Positions 9,401 through 16,006 of a stretch of 20,004 bases of DNA are shown here, one piece after another. The position numbers were made by a program, and so were the translations under genes. The notes beneath the pieces were generated by a model. That model was given only the letters and a program-made list of their open reading frames with translations, ran no database searches and was not told the origin of the DNA. This stretch comes from a virus: the IMG/VR virus record IMGVR_UViG_3300024264_000206, positions 1 through 20,004 of that record; one strand, 5' to 3'. Every line of letters begins with the position of its first letter. Positions within the stretch are counted from its first letter, which is position 1.

Positions 9401-12400
9401 ATTATCAAAGTATCCAAGCGATATGTCTTTTTATTTTGCAGATGCTCAAGTAAAATCTGAATACATAACTAAAGCTATGGAGGTTATGGGCAAGGAAAAG
9501 ACTGAAAAAGGAGAAAATAACTTTACTTTAAATAGTGATGATCCCGCTGTGTTTGATCGTGCTGCTCAACTACACACACAGGCTGTTGCTGACGGTATAG
9601 TAGAAGCAAGACAAAATGCTAATGCAGCTGAATACATCGGCCTTAATAATGCATCAGACTTTTACCAAGATATCACTAGGCAAGAATTAAACGACTGGAA
9701 TTTATCAAATGACATTTTAACCGTAAAGGATATGTTAAGTGCTCCAGAGCTTGATTTAACGGTTACAAAGCCAGTGGAAGATGTTGACGGAAGCAAAGAC
9801 TCTGAGTTTGAGGTTACAAAGGAAGGAGATGTTGTTGTTGCGACAACAAAATTAGAGAAGACTCAAAAACAAGTTAATCAAGAAAGAACAGGAACTATAG
9901 TAAGCAGAATAGAGTCTTTTAACTCTAACTCAGATTTCGCCAACGACTTACCTGCAAAACAATATGCAGAAGTTAAGGAGTTTTTTGAAAACGTTAAAAG
10001 CGGAAAAAAAGTTTCTTATGGTAGAATAGAATCTATATTAGACGCTCATGATTTAGCCCTTCAAATAAAATCTAACACTTTTGGGAAAATTAACGTAGGA
10101 GCTGATATTAAAGGAGTTTTAAAAGAAGATGGATCTTTAACTGAGAAGGGTTTAAAGCTTTACAATAGCCTAGCTCAAACAATGTCCGCTGGGATTGGTT
10201 TAAATACCATGACTATGGAGGGATTAACCTTAATAAGAGACACTCAAATAGGAGCTCCGTTACATAATTTAATCCAAGAAGGATTAAGATCTAGTGCGGA
10301 AGCACAGCAAAAAGCAGGTAATATAAAGTCTGGACACACTAGTTTGTATGAGGCTGAAGTTATTGCTTATAATAAACAAAATGGAACAAGCCACAGTAAA
10401 GACCCTAGAAGTTCTGTAGATTCATCATATGAAATGTCTATTCTTGGAATGCTTAAAAGAAAGACAGGGGAAAAAACAATGGATGGTCAAGATGTTGAGT
10501 TTGCTAGAGCAAAGAAACTAATACTTGAAGAGCTTGCTATAAGAAAAGCTGAATCTGAAGACACTTACAATGCCGTTCAAATAGCTAAAGGAGATAAGAA
10601 GGCTGCTATTGATAAATACAAAAAATATAAAGATGTAATTGATAGGTTAGGTGTTTCTGAAGCTACTTCTTTTGAAGATGTCTCATCAAAGGCGTTGCCG
10701 TTTAATTTAAACGCTATTAACAGGCTTTCAGAATCGATGCCTGGTCAAAGAGCTATTCAAAGAATAAATGATTTTGAAAAACATGAAGCATTTAATTTTG
10801 AAGAAGGCTCATACACACCTATATTTATGTCTAAATCAACAGATGGTATGGGCTTCAATGATTATTTTGGGCCACAGAATTTAGATGGAATTAATACTAA
10901 TAGCGGTAGAAAAGTAACTAGACCAGAAACTTTAGGAAATGATTTAAGATTAAATCCTGGAATGTATTGGGATAATGTTTATGCTCAATTAAACGGGATG
11001 GAAATGGAGATATCTGGAAAGAAAAACTTTCAGACTTTAGACAACTTATTAAACAATCCAACATTTTTAGACAGCTTTGAAGACGGTGCTTTAAAAGATG
11101 CTTTAATTTCCAACTTTAAAAAAAGGTCTGAAATGTGGAACAGAGAGGTTCGAGGCTCTAACTTAAAGGCAGTAGATATTGGTGATTCTAAAATTAAGGA
11201 CACGCAAAATAAAGCTATGAATGCCGCGTATGGTACAGTTAGTGCTATTTCTTTAGCAAGACTAACTCAACCAATGAGTCAGTTTATGAGTGCAACTTCA
11301 GGTAGTTATCCAATATTAAAAAATAAACAATCAAAAGCTTATTTAAGAAAAAGAGGGTTAAGTTTTTTTGGAGGTGTAGCAGGTTCTTTTAACATGAATA
11401 ATAAGGTTGGAAGGTTTTTTGGATATTTTGATAGCAAAGGAAAACTTGGTAACATATATGATAAGTCAAGAACAGGATTAAGAAATGCCTTAGCTTCTCA
11501 ATTAGCTATTGACAGAAATCAGTCTATGCCTGCTGAATATTATATAGATGCGCTTAGTCTTACAGATAAACAAGGTGAAGCTTTAAATTCTGTAGGTGGT
11601 CAATTAACTATAGACAGGGTTCTTGAGACTGTTAACAAGTCTAATGAAATGGCTTTGAATTTTATGTTAGCTAACTCAGATAAGGCTGCGGCAAATATTG
11701 CTTTTGAAGCTCATTATTTAGATTATAAACTTTCAAAAGGGGAGACTATAAACGACCTTGATGTTTTTTGGGAAAAAGAAAACGCTAATCCTGATTTAGA
11801 TGCTATAAAATATGCAGATCAAATTATTGATCGAACAATGCGCCAAAGTGATTCAGCTGGAGAGGCACAGATATATAACAGTGAAAAATCTAAAAACGGA
11901 ATGAGAATTCTTATGCCTTTTCAAAAATTTATATTAAATGCAAAAGCTGACTTTTCTGCTCAGTTAAGTATTCTACAAGATCCTAATATTTCTGAAATTC
12001 AAAAGCAAGACGCTAGAAGATTTATGAAAGGTAAAATGAATGAAATAGTTTCTTTTAACGCTATAAAATATGCAGGTAGTGTGGCAACATTAAAAGGGTT
12101 GTCAAGCTTATTAGCTTTAGGAATGGATGAGGATGATATTTATGAGAGTGGTGGAATAGATGGAGACATATCAAGACGACTAGGTATTAAGTCAAGTAAA
12201 GAAGATCTTGATGCAATGACGGCTACAATTAAAGGAGCAACAAGTCTTGAAGAAAGAAACGCGGCTCTATCTGCTTTATCTGGATTTAGAGAAATGAACG
12301 ACGTGGTTAAGGGGTTTGAGCAATACGCGATGAATTACGATAAAAAGTTTTCAATTAGTGACAATAAGAATATTATAAATCAAGTTTTTCAAGATGCTGG

Positions 12401-12908
12401 ATTTACCTTGAATCCTATTCCTACTACTGGTTTTATGAATGATTTAATGGCTTGGGGAGTAAATCACGTCTATGGAGAAGATATTCTTAGAGAATATAGC
12501 AGTAGAGATTTAACCTCAGAGGTAATGGACACAGACACATATATTGATGTTGTTGTAAAAAAAGCAGGTATGTTAGGTATAGCTTATGAGACTGTTGATA
12601 GATTTACCAGTGCAATTAGACTTAGAAAAAACGGAACGTTTATAATAAATCAAGGGGACTACAAGAATAAAGAGGTTTATTTGACTGCTCCTACTGATGC
12701 AATGAGAGAAAAGTTAGCTAATTCTGTTGACTTTCTATTTCAATTAAGGTGTCATGCTTTAATGAATCCAGTTGCTCCAAGAGCTGATTTAGATAAATAT
12801 GCAGACAGGCTAGAGAGAACAATTGAAAAGTATTTTACACAATCTACTCCTGATCAAAGAATGCAAAGAGTAATGGGAATGCAAGGGCCTCTACAAGAAG
12901 AAGATTAA
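6477..12908 (+). CDS. Giant internal virion/ejection protein, 2143 residues (T7 gp16-like by position)
   Basis: This is the largest gene in the window. The first 60 residues are K/D/P-rich and disordered, and residues 135-170 form a serine-rich linker. A helical hydrophobic area follows, with candidate membrane-interacting stretches at about 560-580 (GLTAIGLSAWELASNVSYIGY), 658-677 (VFMLNPALGLTATGLGSYGG) and 724-738 (VEVGVTSLFTFRYF). After a long charged coiled-coil-like region (about 870-1000), the C-terminal third is helical with further hydrophobic patches (ARLTQPMSQFMSATSG near 1594; VATLKGLSSLLALGMDEDD near 1868). I looked for a lytic transglycosylase or lysozyme motif and for the DxDxD motif of crAss-type virion RNA polymerases and saw neither. 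A huge helical protein at the end of the core-protein cassette fits an ejected channel protein, but its biochemical activity is unknown. Its stop overlaps the convergent nuclease gene. Confidence 0.55.
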   Translation: MIVNKENTIPLVEETKPVVQESVQDTTQDNLQKKDKKDPADPPKKKLDKSKAKQWVIDLYKSKGIEIDDAEATRFAENKNIKSIITDQYRLAKVKIPKQKELDSLYSSWEIDIDPVDEIIQNSTLLNNPPSPTDELLTSASSNVEKKNPLTTSQNQSTDSDSSSEDGSSSSAYKGFFNGDKTYSENINNIPVSVLGLGSEDAMLSLNNTLKQYGVDVKMGSPDTDMDGITITRPDGESMSFTIFSDIYKARLKMVNPDQNPDELQKVRHAEMLSFINGSKKENLSFQKGIFQNVDKTTLSGAVSDYMNYALTPSTEDINFIIKMLPGRKKSVGEYFNKDGSFKYELWKLDVGRADAGLSKHKLDQYRDDEYEQAATRSRDNTATRKPKMINFPNLDPDKKLNEKAKSRSRKEALKKISDISRSFNVKKEVASSNLGNALRESGAYQMVDLNDPVAISDIRQAGLLPGDLPMDQILINGSPSSVNEVSSMLYDYETIKAIRAGKIKIDIGDPKTAGLLADQVAQIKDLIRTQEAFDNEGVLGFDNGFTDWLNQAQETVEGGLTAIGLSAWELASNVSYIGYDSLVAMGVPKAEAQMIMYGNTGLPGVANIGRLLDPQLVKHVRDEYQPVYEGDILDSQSFGEGFYKASTATANSLVYTGVFMLNPALGLTATGLGSYGGDRVYQNQRVNEINEKKKMGFSLSPEEQQMLNQSGFMSRLNSLTKAGVEVGVTSLFTFRYFKGVKSASKFNGPKTAENAKKIADQYAKNVRQTMAGKLSQMLGIEKKAILAELPEENLIALTNYYVDIEFGLDVWDFEKAKKLVKETSIVSVFSGYTMGVGTKLHQNSKIKKIGEQQIKNNINLPAENEAIVNKLNIDAQVNQIEKQAEQGLIDLETVNGYQDLKDLQLQANNQVNKFEDMKNDLVKKMSVNERNEFLDIIRQIEQQDSNISSEDNSNNVKKKSQENIEALKIRGREILSKYPSDMSFYFADAQVKSEYITKAMEVMGKEKTEKGENNFTLNSDDPAVFDRAAQLHTQAVADGIVEARQNANAAEYIGLNNASDFYQDITRQELNDWNLSNDILTVKDMLSAPELDLTVTKPVEDVDGSKDSEFEVTKEGDVVVATTKLEKTQKQVNQERTGTIVSRIESFNSNSDFANDLPAKQYAEVKEFFENVKSGKKVSYGRIESILDAHDLALQIKSNTFGKINVGADIKGVLKEDGSLTEKGLKLYNSLAQTMSAGIGLNTMTMEGLTLIRDTQIGAPLHNLIQEGLRSSAEAQQKAGNIKSGHTSLYEAEVIAYNKQNGTSHSKDPRSSVDSSYEMSILGMLKRKTGEKTMDGQDVEFARAKKLILEELAIRKAESEDTYNAVQIAKGDKKAAIDKYKKYKDVIDRLGVSEATSFEDVSSKALPFNLNAINRLSESMPGQRAIQRINDFEKHEAFNFEEGSYTPIFMSKSTDGMGFNDYFGPQNLDGINTNSGRKVTRPETLGNDLRLNPGMYWDNVYAQLNGMEMEISGKKNFQTLDNLLNNPTFLDSFEDGALKDALISNFKKRSEMWNREVRGSNLKAVDIGDSKIKDTQNKAMNAAYGTVSAISLARLTQPMSQFMSATSGSYPILKNKQSKAYLRKRGLSFFGGVAGSFNMNNKVGRFFGYFDSKGKLGNIYDKSRTGLRNALASQLAIDRNQSMPAEYYIDALSLTDKQGEALNSVGGQLTIDRVLETVNKSNEMALNFMLANSDKAAANIAFEAHYLDYKLSKGETINDLDVFWEKENANPDLDAIKYADQIIDRTMRQSDSAGEAQIYNSEKSKNGMRILMPFQKFILNAKADFSAQLSILQDPNISEIQKQDARRFMKGKMNEIVSFNAIKYAGSVATLKGLSSLLALGMDEDDIYESGGIDGDISRRLGIKSSKEDLDAMTATIKGATSLEERNAALSALSGFREMNDVVKGFEQYAMNYDKKFSISDNKNIINQVFQDAGFTLNPIPTTGFMNDLMAWGVNHVYGEDILREYSSRDLTSEVMDTDTYIDVVVKKAGMLGIAYETVDRFTSAIRLRKNGTFIINQGDYKNKEVYLTAPTDAMREKLANSVDFLFQLRCHALMNPVAPRADLDKYADRLERTIEKYFTQSTPDQRMQRVMGMQGPLQEED

Positions 12909-13354
12909 TAGTATTTTTCTTGTATTATTTTTATGACCTCTTGGCAATCTTTTTGGTTTCTAGGCACAAATAGATCGGCTTTAATTTTATTAAGGTGTAG
13001 GTGCCTTTTAAATAGCTTCCAGACCATAGGGAATCTTTCATTTGGATTCCCTTTACACTCTATAATATATCTTGGTGGGTTTTGAGTATCTACAAAGTCA
13101 GGAGTGTATGTAATTGGTAGTATTTTTTTATTACCTCTATCATGCAAGTATTTTTTTGCAGGTGTTTTTTCATAAGAACATGCGTCAAACATAAATCCAT
13201 CAATGATTGTGAACTTAGTAGACTCATATCCATTATCTATTTTATTTGCTTTTAACAACAAATACATATGAGACTCAAGCTTGGATTGAAATTGTATTCC
13301 GTCAATTTTAACTTTCTTTGATCTGGTTATTTGTTTTCCTTTTTTAAATCTCAT
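12905..13354 (-). CDS. PD-(D/E)XK endonuclease of the DUF1064 type
   Basis: This 149-residue protein has the layout of the small phage PD-(D/E)XK nucleases usually labelled DUF1064. It has VKIDGIQFQSKLESHMYLLL (E27 in the first helix), then ITYTPDF (D86) and YIIECKG (E99, K101), giving the catalytic E...D...ExK set. A basic C terminus (KLFKRHLHLNKIKAD) follows. Such enzymes resemble T7 endonuclease I and other resolvase-like nucleases acting on branched DNA during phage replication and packaging; the exact substrate here is inferred. The ATG lies inside the end of the upstream 154-residue gene (11-nt overlap), so the two are co-translated. Its TAA overlaps the TAA of the giant virion gene on the other strand within a shared TTAA. 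Catalytic residues look intact. Confidence 0.8.
   Translation of the reverse strand: MRFKKGKQITRSKKVKIDGIQFQSKLESHMYLLLKANKIDNGYESTKFTIIDGFMFDACSYEKTPAKKYLHDRGNKKILPITYTPDFVDTQNPPRYIIECKGNPNERFPMVWKLFKRHLHLNKIKADLFVPRNQKDCQEVIKIIQEKYY
13028..13052 (+). terminator. Possible weak rightward terminator hairpin inside the nuclease gene
   Basis: AGGGAATC (13028-13035) and GATTCCCT (13045-13052) form a perfect 8-bp stem with a 9-nt loop, followed on the + strand only by TTA. It lies about 120 nt past the stop of the late virion gene, where no other stop signal for rightward transcription is available. It also encodes part of the nuclease (GNPNERFP), so it may be coincidental. Confidence 0.25.
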
Positions 13355-13808
13355 CGTCTACGTTTTCTAAATATAAATAATCTTCAAATCCTTCATTGAG
13401 TAATTGAACCACTGCTGATACATAACTCTTTGAGTATATTGATTTTTTTGCGTATTCTTTTTTTCTTTTTTTAAGAGTTAGGCTTTCTCCTACTACAATA
13501 GCAAACTTTTTAATATCGTTTATGCTTTCCCAGTAACACATCTCATTAAATTTTTGAGAGATTTCTTCTCTTCTTATGATGTATTCTATTGCCATTTTAT
13601 TATTTACGTTAAGTTCTTTTGAAGCTATAAACACATGGTTATCTTTAAACGCAAGTATTTCTACCTCATCTTCTTTTAGAATATTTACATAAATAAATGA
13701 ATCAACTAGGTGTTCTTTAATATCTAAGTCTTCATATAGTTCCTTTATGTATTCTAAATGGGTGTCTGAAGGCTCTTTGTTTATAAAAATTTTATTCATC
13801 TCTCTCAT
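13344..13808 (-). CDS. Unknown phage protein, 154 (or 151) residues
   Basis: I do not recognise this protein. It is acidic at both ends, with a basic segment in the middle (TLKKRKKEYAKKS, residues about 111-123), and has no cysteine cluster, signal peptide or membrane segment. It overlaps the nuclease gene by 11 nt and is its only co-transcribed partner, so it may act in the same DNA-processing step. Two starts are possible: ATG at 13808 and ATG at 13799 (MNKIFINKEPSD). A -7 element at 13820-13813 would place the transcript start within a few bases of 13808. The first ATG would then be essentially leaderless, and the 13799 start is at least as likely. The coding frame itself is convincing from its length and the tight overlap. 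Confidence 0.7.
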   Translation of the reverse strand: MREMNKIFINKEPSDTHLEYIKELYEDLDIKEHLVDSFIYVNILKEDEVEILAFKDNHVFIASKELNVNNKMAIEYIIRREEISQKFNEMCYWESINDIKKFAIVVGESLTLKKRKKEYAKKSIYSKSYVSAVVQLLNEGFEDYLYLENVDDEI

Positions 13809-13812
13809 ATAA

Positions 13813-13820
13813 CAAATTTA
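13813..13820 (-). promoter_or_regulatory. Bacteroidetes-type -7 element (TAAATTTG) for the nuclease gene pair
   Basis: Read on the minus strand, TAAATTTG fits TAnnTTTG and lies 4 nt before the first possible ATG of the 154-residue gene. A terminator immediately upstream cuts this gene pair off from the replication operon, so a dedicated promoter here makes sense. No TTTG is found at the ideal -33 spacing, and the region it should occupy is part of the terminator hairpin. Confidence 0.45.
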
Positions 13821-13823
13821 AAT

Positions 13824-13853
13824 AAAAAACCCTCAACAATTTGAGGGCTTTTT
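13824..13853. terminator. Bidirectional intrinsic terminator
   Basis: CCCTCAA (13830-13836) and TTGAGGG (13841-13847) form a perfect 7-bp stem with a 4-nt loop. A T run follows on each strand: CTTTTT on the + side and TTTTTT on the minus side. It sits after the last gene of the leftward replication operon and before the separately promoted nuclease pair, so its main job is probably to end leftward transcription. Confidence 0.85.
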
Positions 13854-13895
13854 GTGAAAACAAAACATAACAGTAAATAAAACTGCTACGGGAGA
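13830..13895 (-). ncRNA. Candidate small RNA between a -7 element and the terminator
   Basis: A -7 element at 13907-13900 would start a minus-strand transcript near 13895-13892, and the strong terminator ends at about 13824, giving an RNA of about 70 nt with no coding potential beyond a 10-codon ORF. Within it AGCAGT and ACTGTT (minus strand; + strand 13869-13886) can pair around a 7-nt loop, so the RNA would have two hairpins including the terminator. It could be a phage small RNA, or simply the operon's 3' trailer with a chance promoter match. Confidence 0.3.
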
Positions 13896-13899
13896 TACG

Positions 13900-13907
13900 C
13901 AAATATA
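13900..13907 (-). promoter_or_regulatory. Bacteroidetes-type -7 element (TATATTTG) after the 58-aa gene
   Basis: On the minus strand TATATTTG starts five bases after the stop codon of the 58-residue gene and points at the terminator. It matches TAnnTTTG exactly. The expected -33 TTTG is not seen. A promoter leading straight into a terminator would give only a short RNA or an attenuated leader for the nuclease pair. Confidence 0.4.
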
Positions 13908-13912
13908 CTAAA

Positions 13913-14089
13913 TTATTCTCTTTGAGTTCCATCTTCCCCAAACTCGTAGTTAATAGTTACCAACAGCAAATGAAGTCTTAGCGACCAGTATTGCTCATGT
14001 TCATTAGGCTCCCACACTTCATACCCAACTATCATTCCCTCATGAGGCCATCTAAAGTTTAACGAAAATAAATACCAACCTTCTTCCAT
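13913..14089 (-). CDS. Small unknown tryptophan-rich protein, 58 residues
   Basis: This ORF begins with ATG one base after the TAA of the metallophosphoesterase gene (TAAAATG) and encodes 58 residues with four tryptophans: MEEGWYLFSLNFRWP near the start, then GYEVWEPNEHEQYWSLRLH and LLLVTINYEFG, a pattern of alternating beta strands. The one-base spacing, the same strand and full use of the gap up to the promoter/terminator region argue that it is real and translationally coupled. No signal peptide or known domain is seen and the function is unknown. It is the last gene of the replication operon. Confidence 0.7.
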   Translation of the reverse strand: MEEGWYLFSLNFRWPHEGMIVGYEVWEPNEHEQYWSLRLHLLLVTINYEFGEDGTQRE

Positions 14090-14090
14090 T

Positions 14091-15191
14091 TTAAAATATA
14101 TGTGTTAATCTTGCTATTTGACCAAATTCTGGATGATGTAAAAACCCCTCTATTGCTTTTGGCGCATGCTGGTATCCATTTCTATGGTGCCAACTATCTG
14201 TTCCAGACGGACTTCTTAAACTTTCTACAGTTACACCCGCATAGTCTTTAGCATTTTTATGATGTACATGATGCGTATAAACATATCTATGTTGTGATTC
14301 CGACCACCATTTTTTGGCTTCTACAGCCATAAGTAGAGGTAGGTCGTTGTTTTTAGCACCATCTCCATGAGTTGTACCTATTAAATTAGAGCCGTACTTG
14401 TAATATTTTCTATGACTTATACTTGAATCAAATGATACATGTTTACAGTTTCTAAACCAAGTGCTTATTACGTCGGCTAAAAAGAATCCGTTTGTATAGT
14501 CGTGATTACTGGGATTGTAAGTTACATGAACATCAGCAATGCCTACCAATTTTTCGATAACCTCTACATAGATAGCTTTTGCTTTTAAAAAACTCTCATA
14601 CCACATTCCGTCTGTGTCTTGAGGAGTTCCCGATGTTGTTTGTCTTTTTGGGGTGTCTATGTGTAAAATGTCATTTCCAATAATTAATAGAAATTTATCT
14701 ATTTCAAAACCAGAGGTCTTATCCAGAATACCTTGAACTCCGTCCCTAACTCTTTGTATGGCTATTTCAGAATCATACTCTTCTCCTGTTTCAAAAGAAG
14801 TAGATAGCTTTCCTATATGAACATCAGCAGGATCTATAACTAAAAGATGAGGGTCTTTAGTTTTTTTTCTTTTTATGTTAGGATAACTAGGAGAATAAAT
14901 TTTCATCTCATCGATTATCTGTCTAGAGATATCGTTGTATGAAACTATTGTAGGTCTTACTTGTACGGAATATTCTTTTGTTTTATCCCAGTATTGGCTA
15001 ACACTATTGAAATCTATTCCTCTCTCTTTGCAGTATTCGTATACACCTTGGTGTCTTACTTGATTAAGTTTTTGTTGAGACTCAATATCTATGTAGGCTC
15101 TAAAAGTATTTCTTCCTTGCTCGATTTTCTTTACTTCTAAACCTAACGCTATTGCTTCTTCTTTGTTTAGTCTTACTCTTTTTTTGCTCAT
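14091..15191 (-). CDS. Calcineurin-like metallophosphoesterase with N-terminal extension
   Basis: This 366-residue protein shows the metallophosphatase motifs in order: DPADVHIGK (D123, H125), IGNDILHID (G172-N173-D174, H177), NPSNHDYTNG (N229-H230-D231), THGDG (H275) and YTHHVHH (H307-H311). These residues form the two-metal site that hydrolyses phosphodiesters or phosphomonoesters. The stretch TTSGTPQDTDG (185-195) is, as I recall, typical of a phage branch of this superfamily. The glycine of the usual GNHD is serine here. Residues 1-100 form a separate K/E/Q-rich helical region that may bind DNA. A role in nucleic-acid processing (SbcD/Mre11-like) is plausible from its place in the replication operon but not demonstrated. 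Its ATG overlaps the stop of the upstream 55-residue gene (ATGA). Family call firm, substrate unknown. Confidence 0.88.
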   Translation of the reverse strand: MSKKRVRLNKEEAIALGLEVKKIEQGRNTFRAYIDIESQQKLNQVRHQGVYEYCKERGIDFNSVSQYWDKTKEYSVQVRPTIVSYNDISRQIIDEMKIYSPSYPNIKRKKTKDPHLLVIDPADVHIGKLSTSFETGEEYDSEIAIQRVRDGVQGILDKTSGFEIDKFLLIIGNDILHIDTPKRQTTSGTPQDTDGMWYESFLKAKAIYVEVIEKLVGIADVHVTYNPSNHDYTNGFFLADVISTWFRNCKHVSFDSSISHRKYYKYGSNLIGTTHGDGAKNNDLPLLMAVEAKKWWSESQHRYVYTHHVHHKNAKDYAGVTVESLRSPSGTDSWHHRNGYQHAPKAIEGFLHHPEFGQIARLTHIF

Positions 15192-15355
15192 GGCTCAGTG
15201 TTTTTCTTTAACTCTTTCAAGTCATATATTAATGAATTGATACTGTTTCTAGAGTCTTCAAAATCGCCGTCAGAAACCCCTTCAAACACGTCGTTTAATT
15301 TATCGTGTAACTTATTAAAAGTTTTAATAAGGTATGTTTCTCTTTGTTTTAACAC
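15188..15355 (-). CDS. Small unknown protein, 55 residues, GTG start abutting an in-frame TAG
   Basis: A frame of 55 codons fills the space between the 77-residue gene and the metallophosphoesterase. It reads MLKQRETYLIKTFNKLHDKL..., a mostly helical acidic/basic peptide ending LKELKKNTEP. Its only plausible start is GTG at 15355, immediately after and in frame with the TAG stop of the upstream gene. Its TGA overlaps the next ATG (ATGA). That end overlap, plus the lack of any other use for 170 nt in such a compact operon, supports a real gene. Either ribosomes restart at the GTG after terminating at TAG, or the TAG is sometimes read through to give one protein of about 133 residues. Function unknown. 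Confidence 0.6.
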   Translation of the reverse strand: MLKQRETYLIKTFNKLHDKLNDVFEGVSDGDFEDSRNSINSLIYDLKELKKNTEP

Positions 15356-15589
15356 CTATTTATCCATTTGCCACAAATAACTTTCTCCTTGTTTTTTATC
15401 GATTTTACCAATAGCTCTGTATATAGCTCTAGATTTCTTTTTTGTTTCCAGCACTTCTTTTTTTGTTGAGTCTGTTCCTAGTTCTGTGTACATAGAACAA
15501 TCATGCTCAAGCAGGGTATCTATTTTTCTTTTATCAGACCATGTTTTATATGATAAAACTTTGTCAATTAATTTAGTTACCTTCTCCAT
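15356..15589 (-). CDS. Small conserved-looking phage protein, 77 residues, unknown function
   Basis: It reads MEKVTKLIDKVLSYKTWSDK followed by a helical body with ELGTDSTKKEV, and ends YLWQMDK. The pattern 'SYKTWS.KRKID.LL..D..MYT.LGTDS' seems familiar from small proteins of marine flavobacterial phages, but no function is attached to it. It is highly charged, probably all-helical, and has no signal peptide. It overlaps the MazG-like gene by 17 nt at its start and ends in TAG, directly followed by an in-frame GTG gene. A cytosolic accessory protein of the replication operon is the most one can say. Confidence 0.65.
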   Translation of the reverse strand: MEKVTKLIDKVLSYKTWSDKRKIDTLLEHDCSMYTELGTDSTKKEVLETKKKSRAIYRAIGKIDKKQGESYLWQMDK

Positions 15590-16004
15590 CTAATATATTT
15601 TTTAAGTTAGGTTTAAAATATTCAGCTCCTTTAATTACTTTACCGTCGGGTCTAAATAGAGGCCTACCTCTTTCTAGCTTACTCATGTTTGATTTATGCA
15701 CTTCCTCAAAAAGATCATAAAACACATCACTTAACCCGTGTTGTGTAATAAATCCGTAGAGGACGTACATCATATCTACAATAGCATCAGCTATTTCTAC
15801 TAAATTCTCATTTTCACACGCTTCTTTGTATTCATTTAACTCCTCCAACAACAACTTATACTTTAAGTCGTATTTTTCTTTAGATATAAGAGATGGATTA
15901 TTGTTTTGTTCTATTTTAAAAGACTTGTTAAACTCCTTAACCATGTCTAGTTTTGAGTCTAATAACTTCCAAAATAAATCTTTTTCAGTAAAAGAGTGAA
16001 GCAT
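15573..16004 (-). CDS. MazG/HisE-like nucleoside triphosphate pyrophosphohydrolase
   Basis: This 143-residue protein has the all-alpha NTP pyrophosphohydrolase signature: LLLEELNEYKEA (E54, E55, E58) followed by VEIADAIVDMMYVLYG (D73, D77), the two metal-binding helices. Then comes EVHKSNMSKL (101-110) and a tail RPDGKVIKGAEYFKPNL of the kind seen in phosphoribosyl-ATP diphosphatase-like phage proteins. The family hydrolyses NTPs to NMP and pyrophosphate. In phages it is thought to clean or adjust the nucleotide pool or lower host alarmone levels, which fits its position in a replication operon. The start is the ATG two bases after the upstream TAG (TAGAAATG). All metal ligands expected for activity appear present. 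Confidence 0.85.
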   Translation of the reverse strand: MLHSFTEKDLFWKLLDSKLDMVKEFNKSFKIEQNNNPSLISKEKYDLKYKLLLEELNEYKEACENENLVEIADAIVDMMYVLYGFITQHGLSDVFYDLFEEVHKSNMSKLERGRPLFRPDGKVIKGAEYFKPNLKNILDGEGN

Positions 16005-16006
16005 TT

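Noticed and set aside
6477-12908. Giant protein as a virion-packaged RNA polymerase
   Set aside because: No DxDxD-type catalytic motif found; DMDGITITRPDG and similar stretches do not fit.
15198-15380. Open + strand frame of 60 codons in the replication operon
   Set aside because: It is the shadow of the minus-strand 55-residue gene and its neighbour; composition is rich in F/S/L as expected for an antisense frame.
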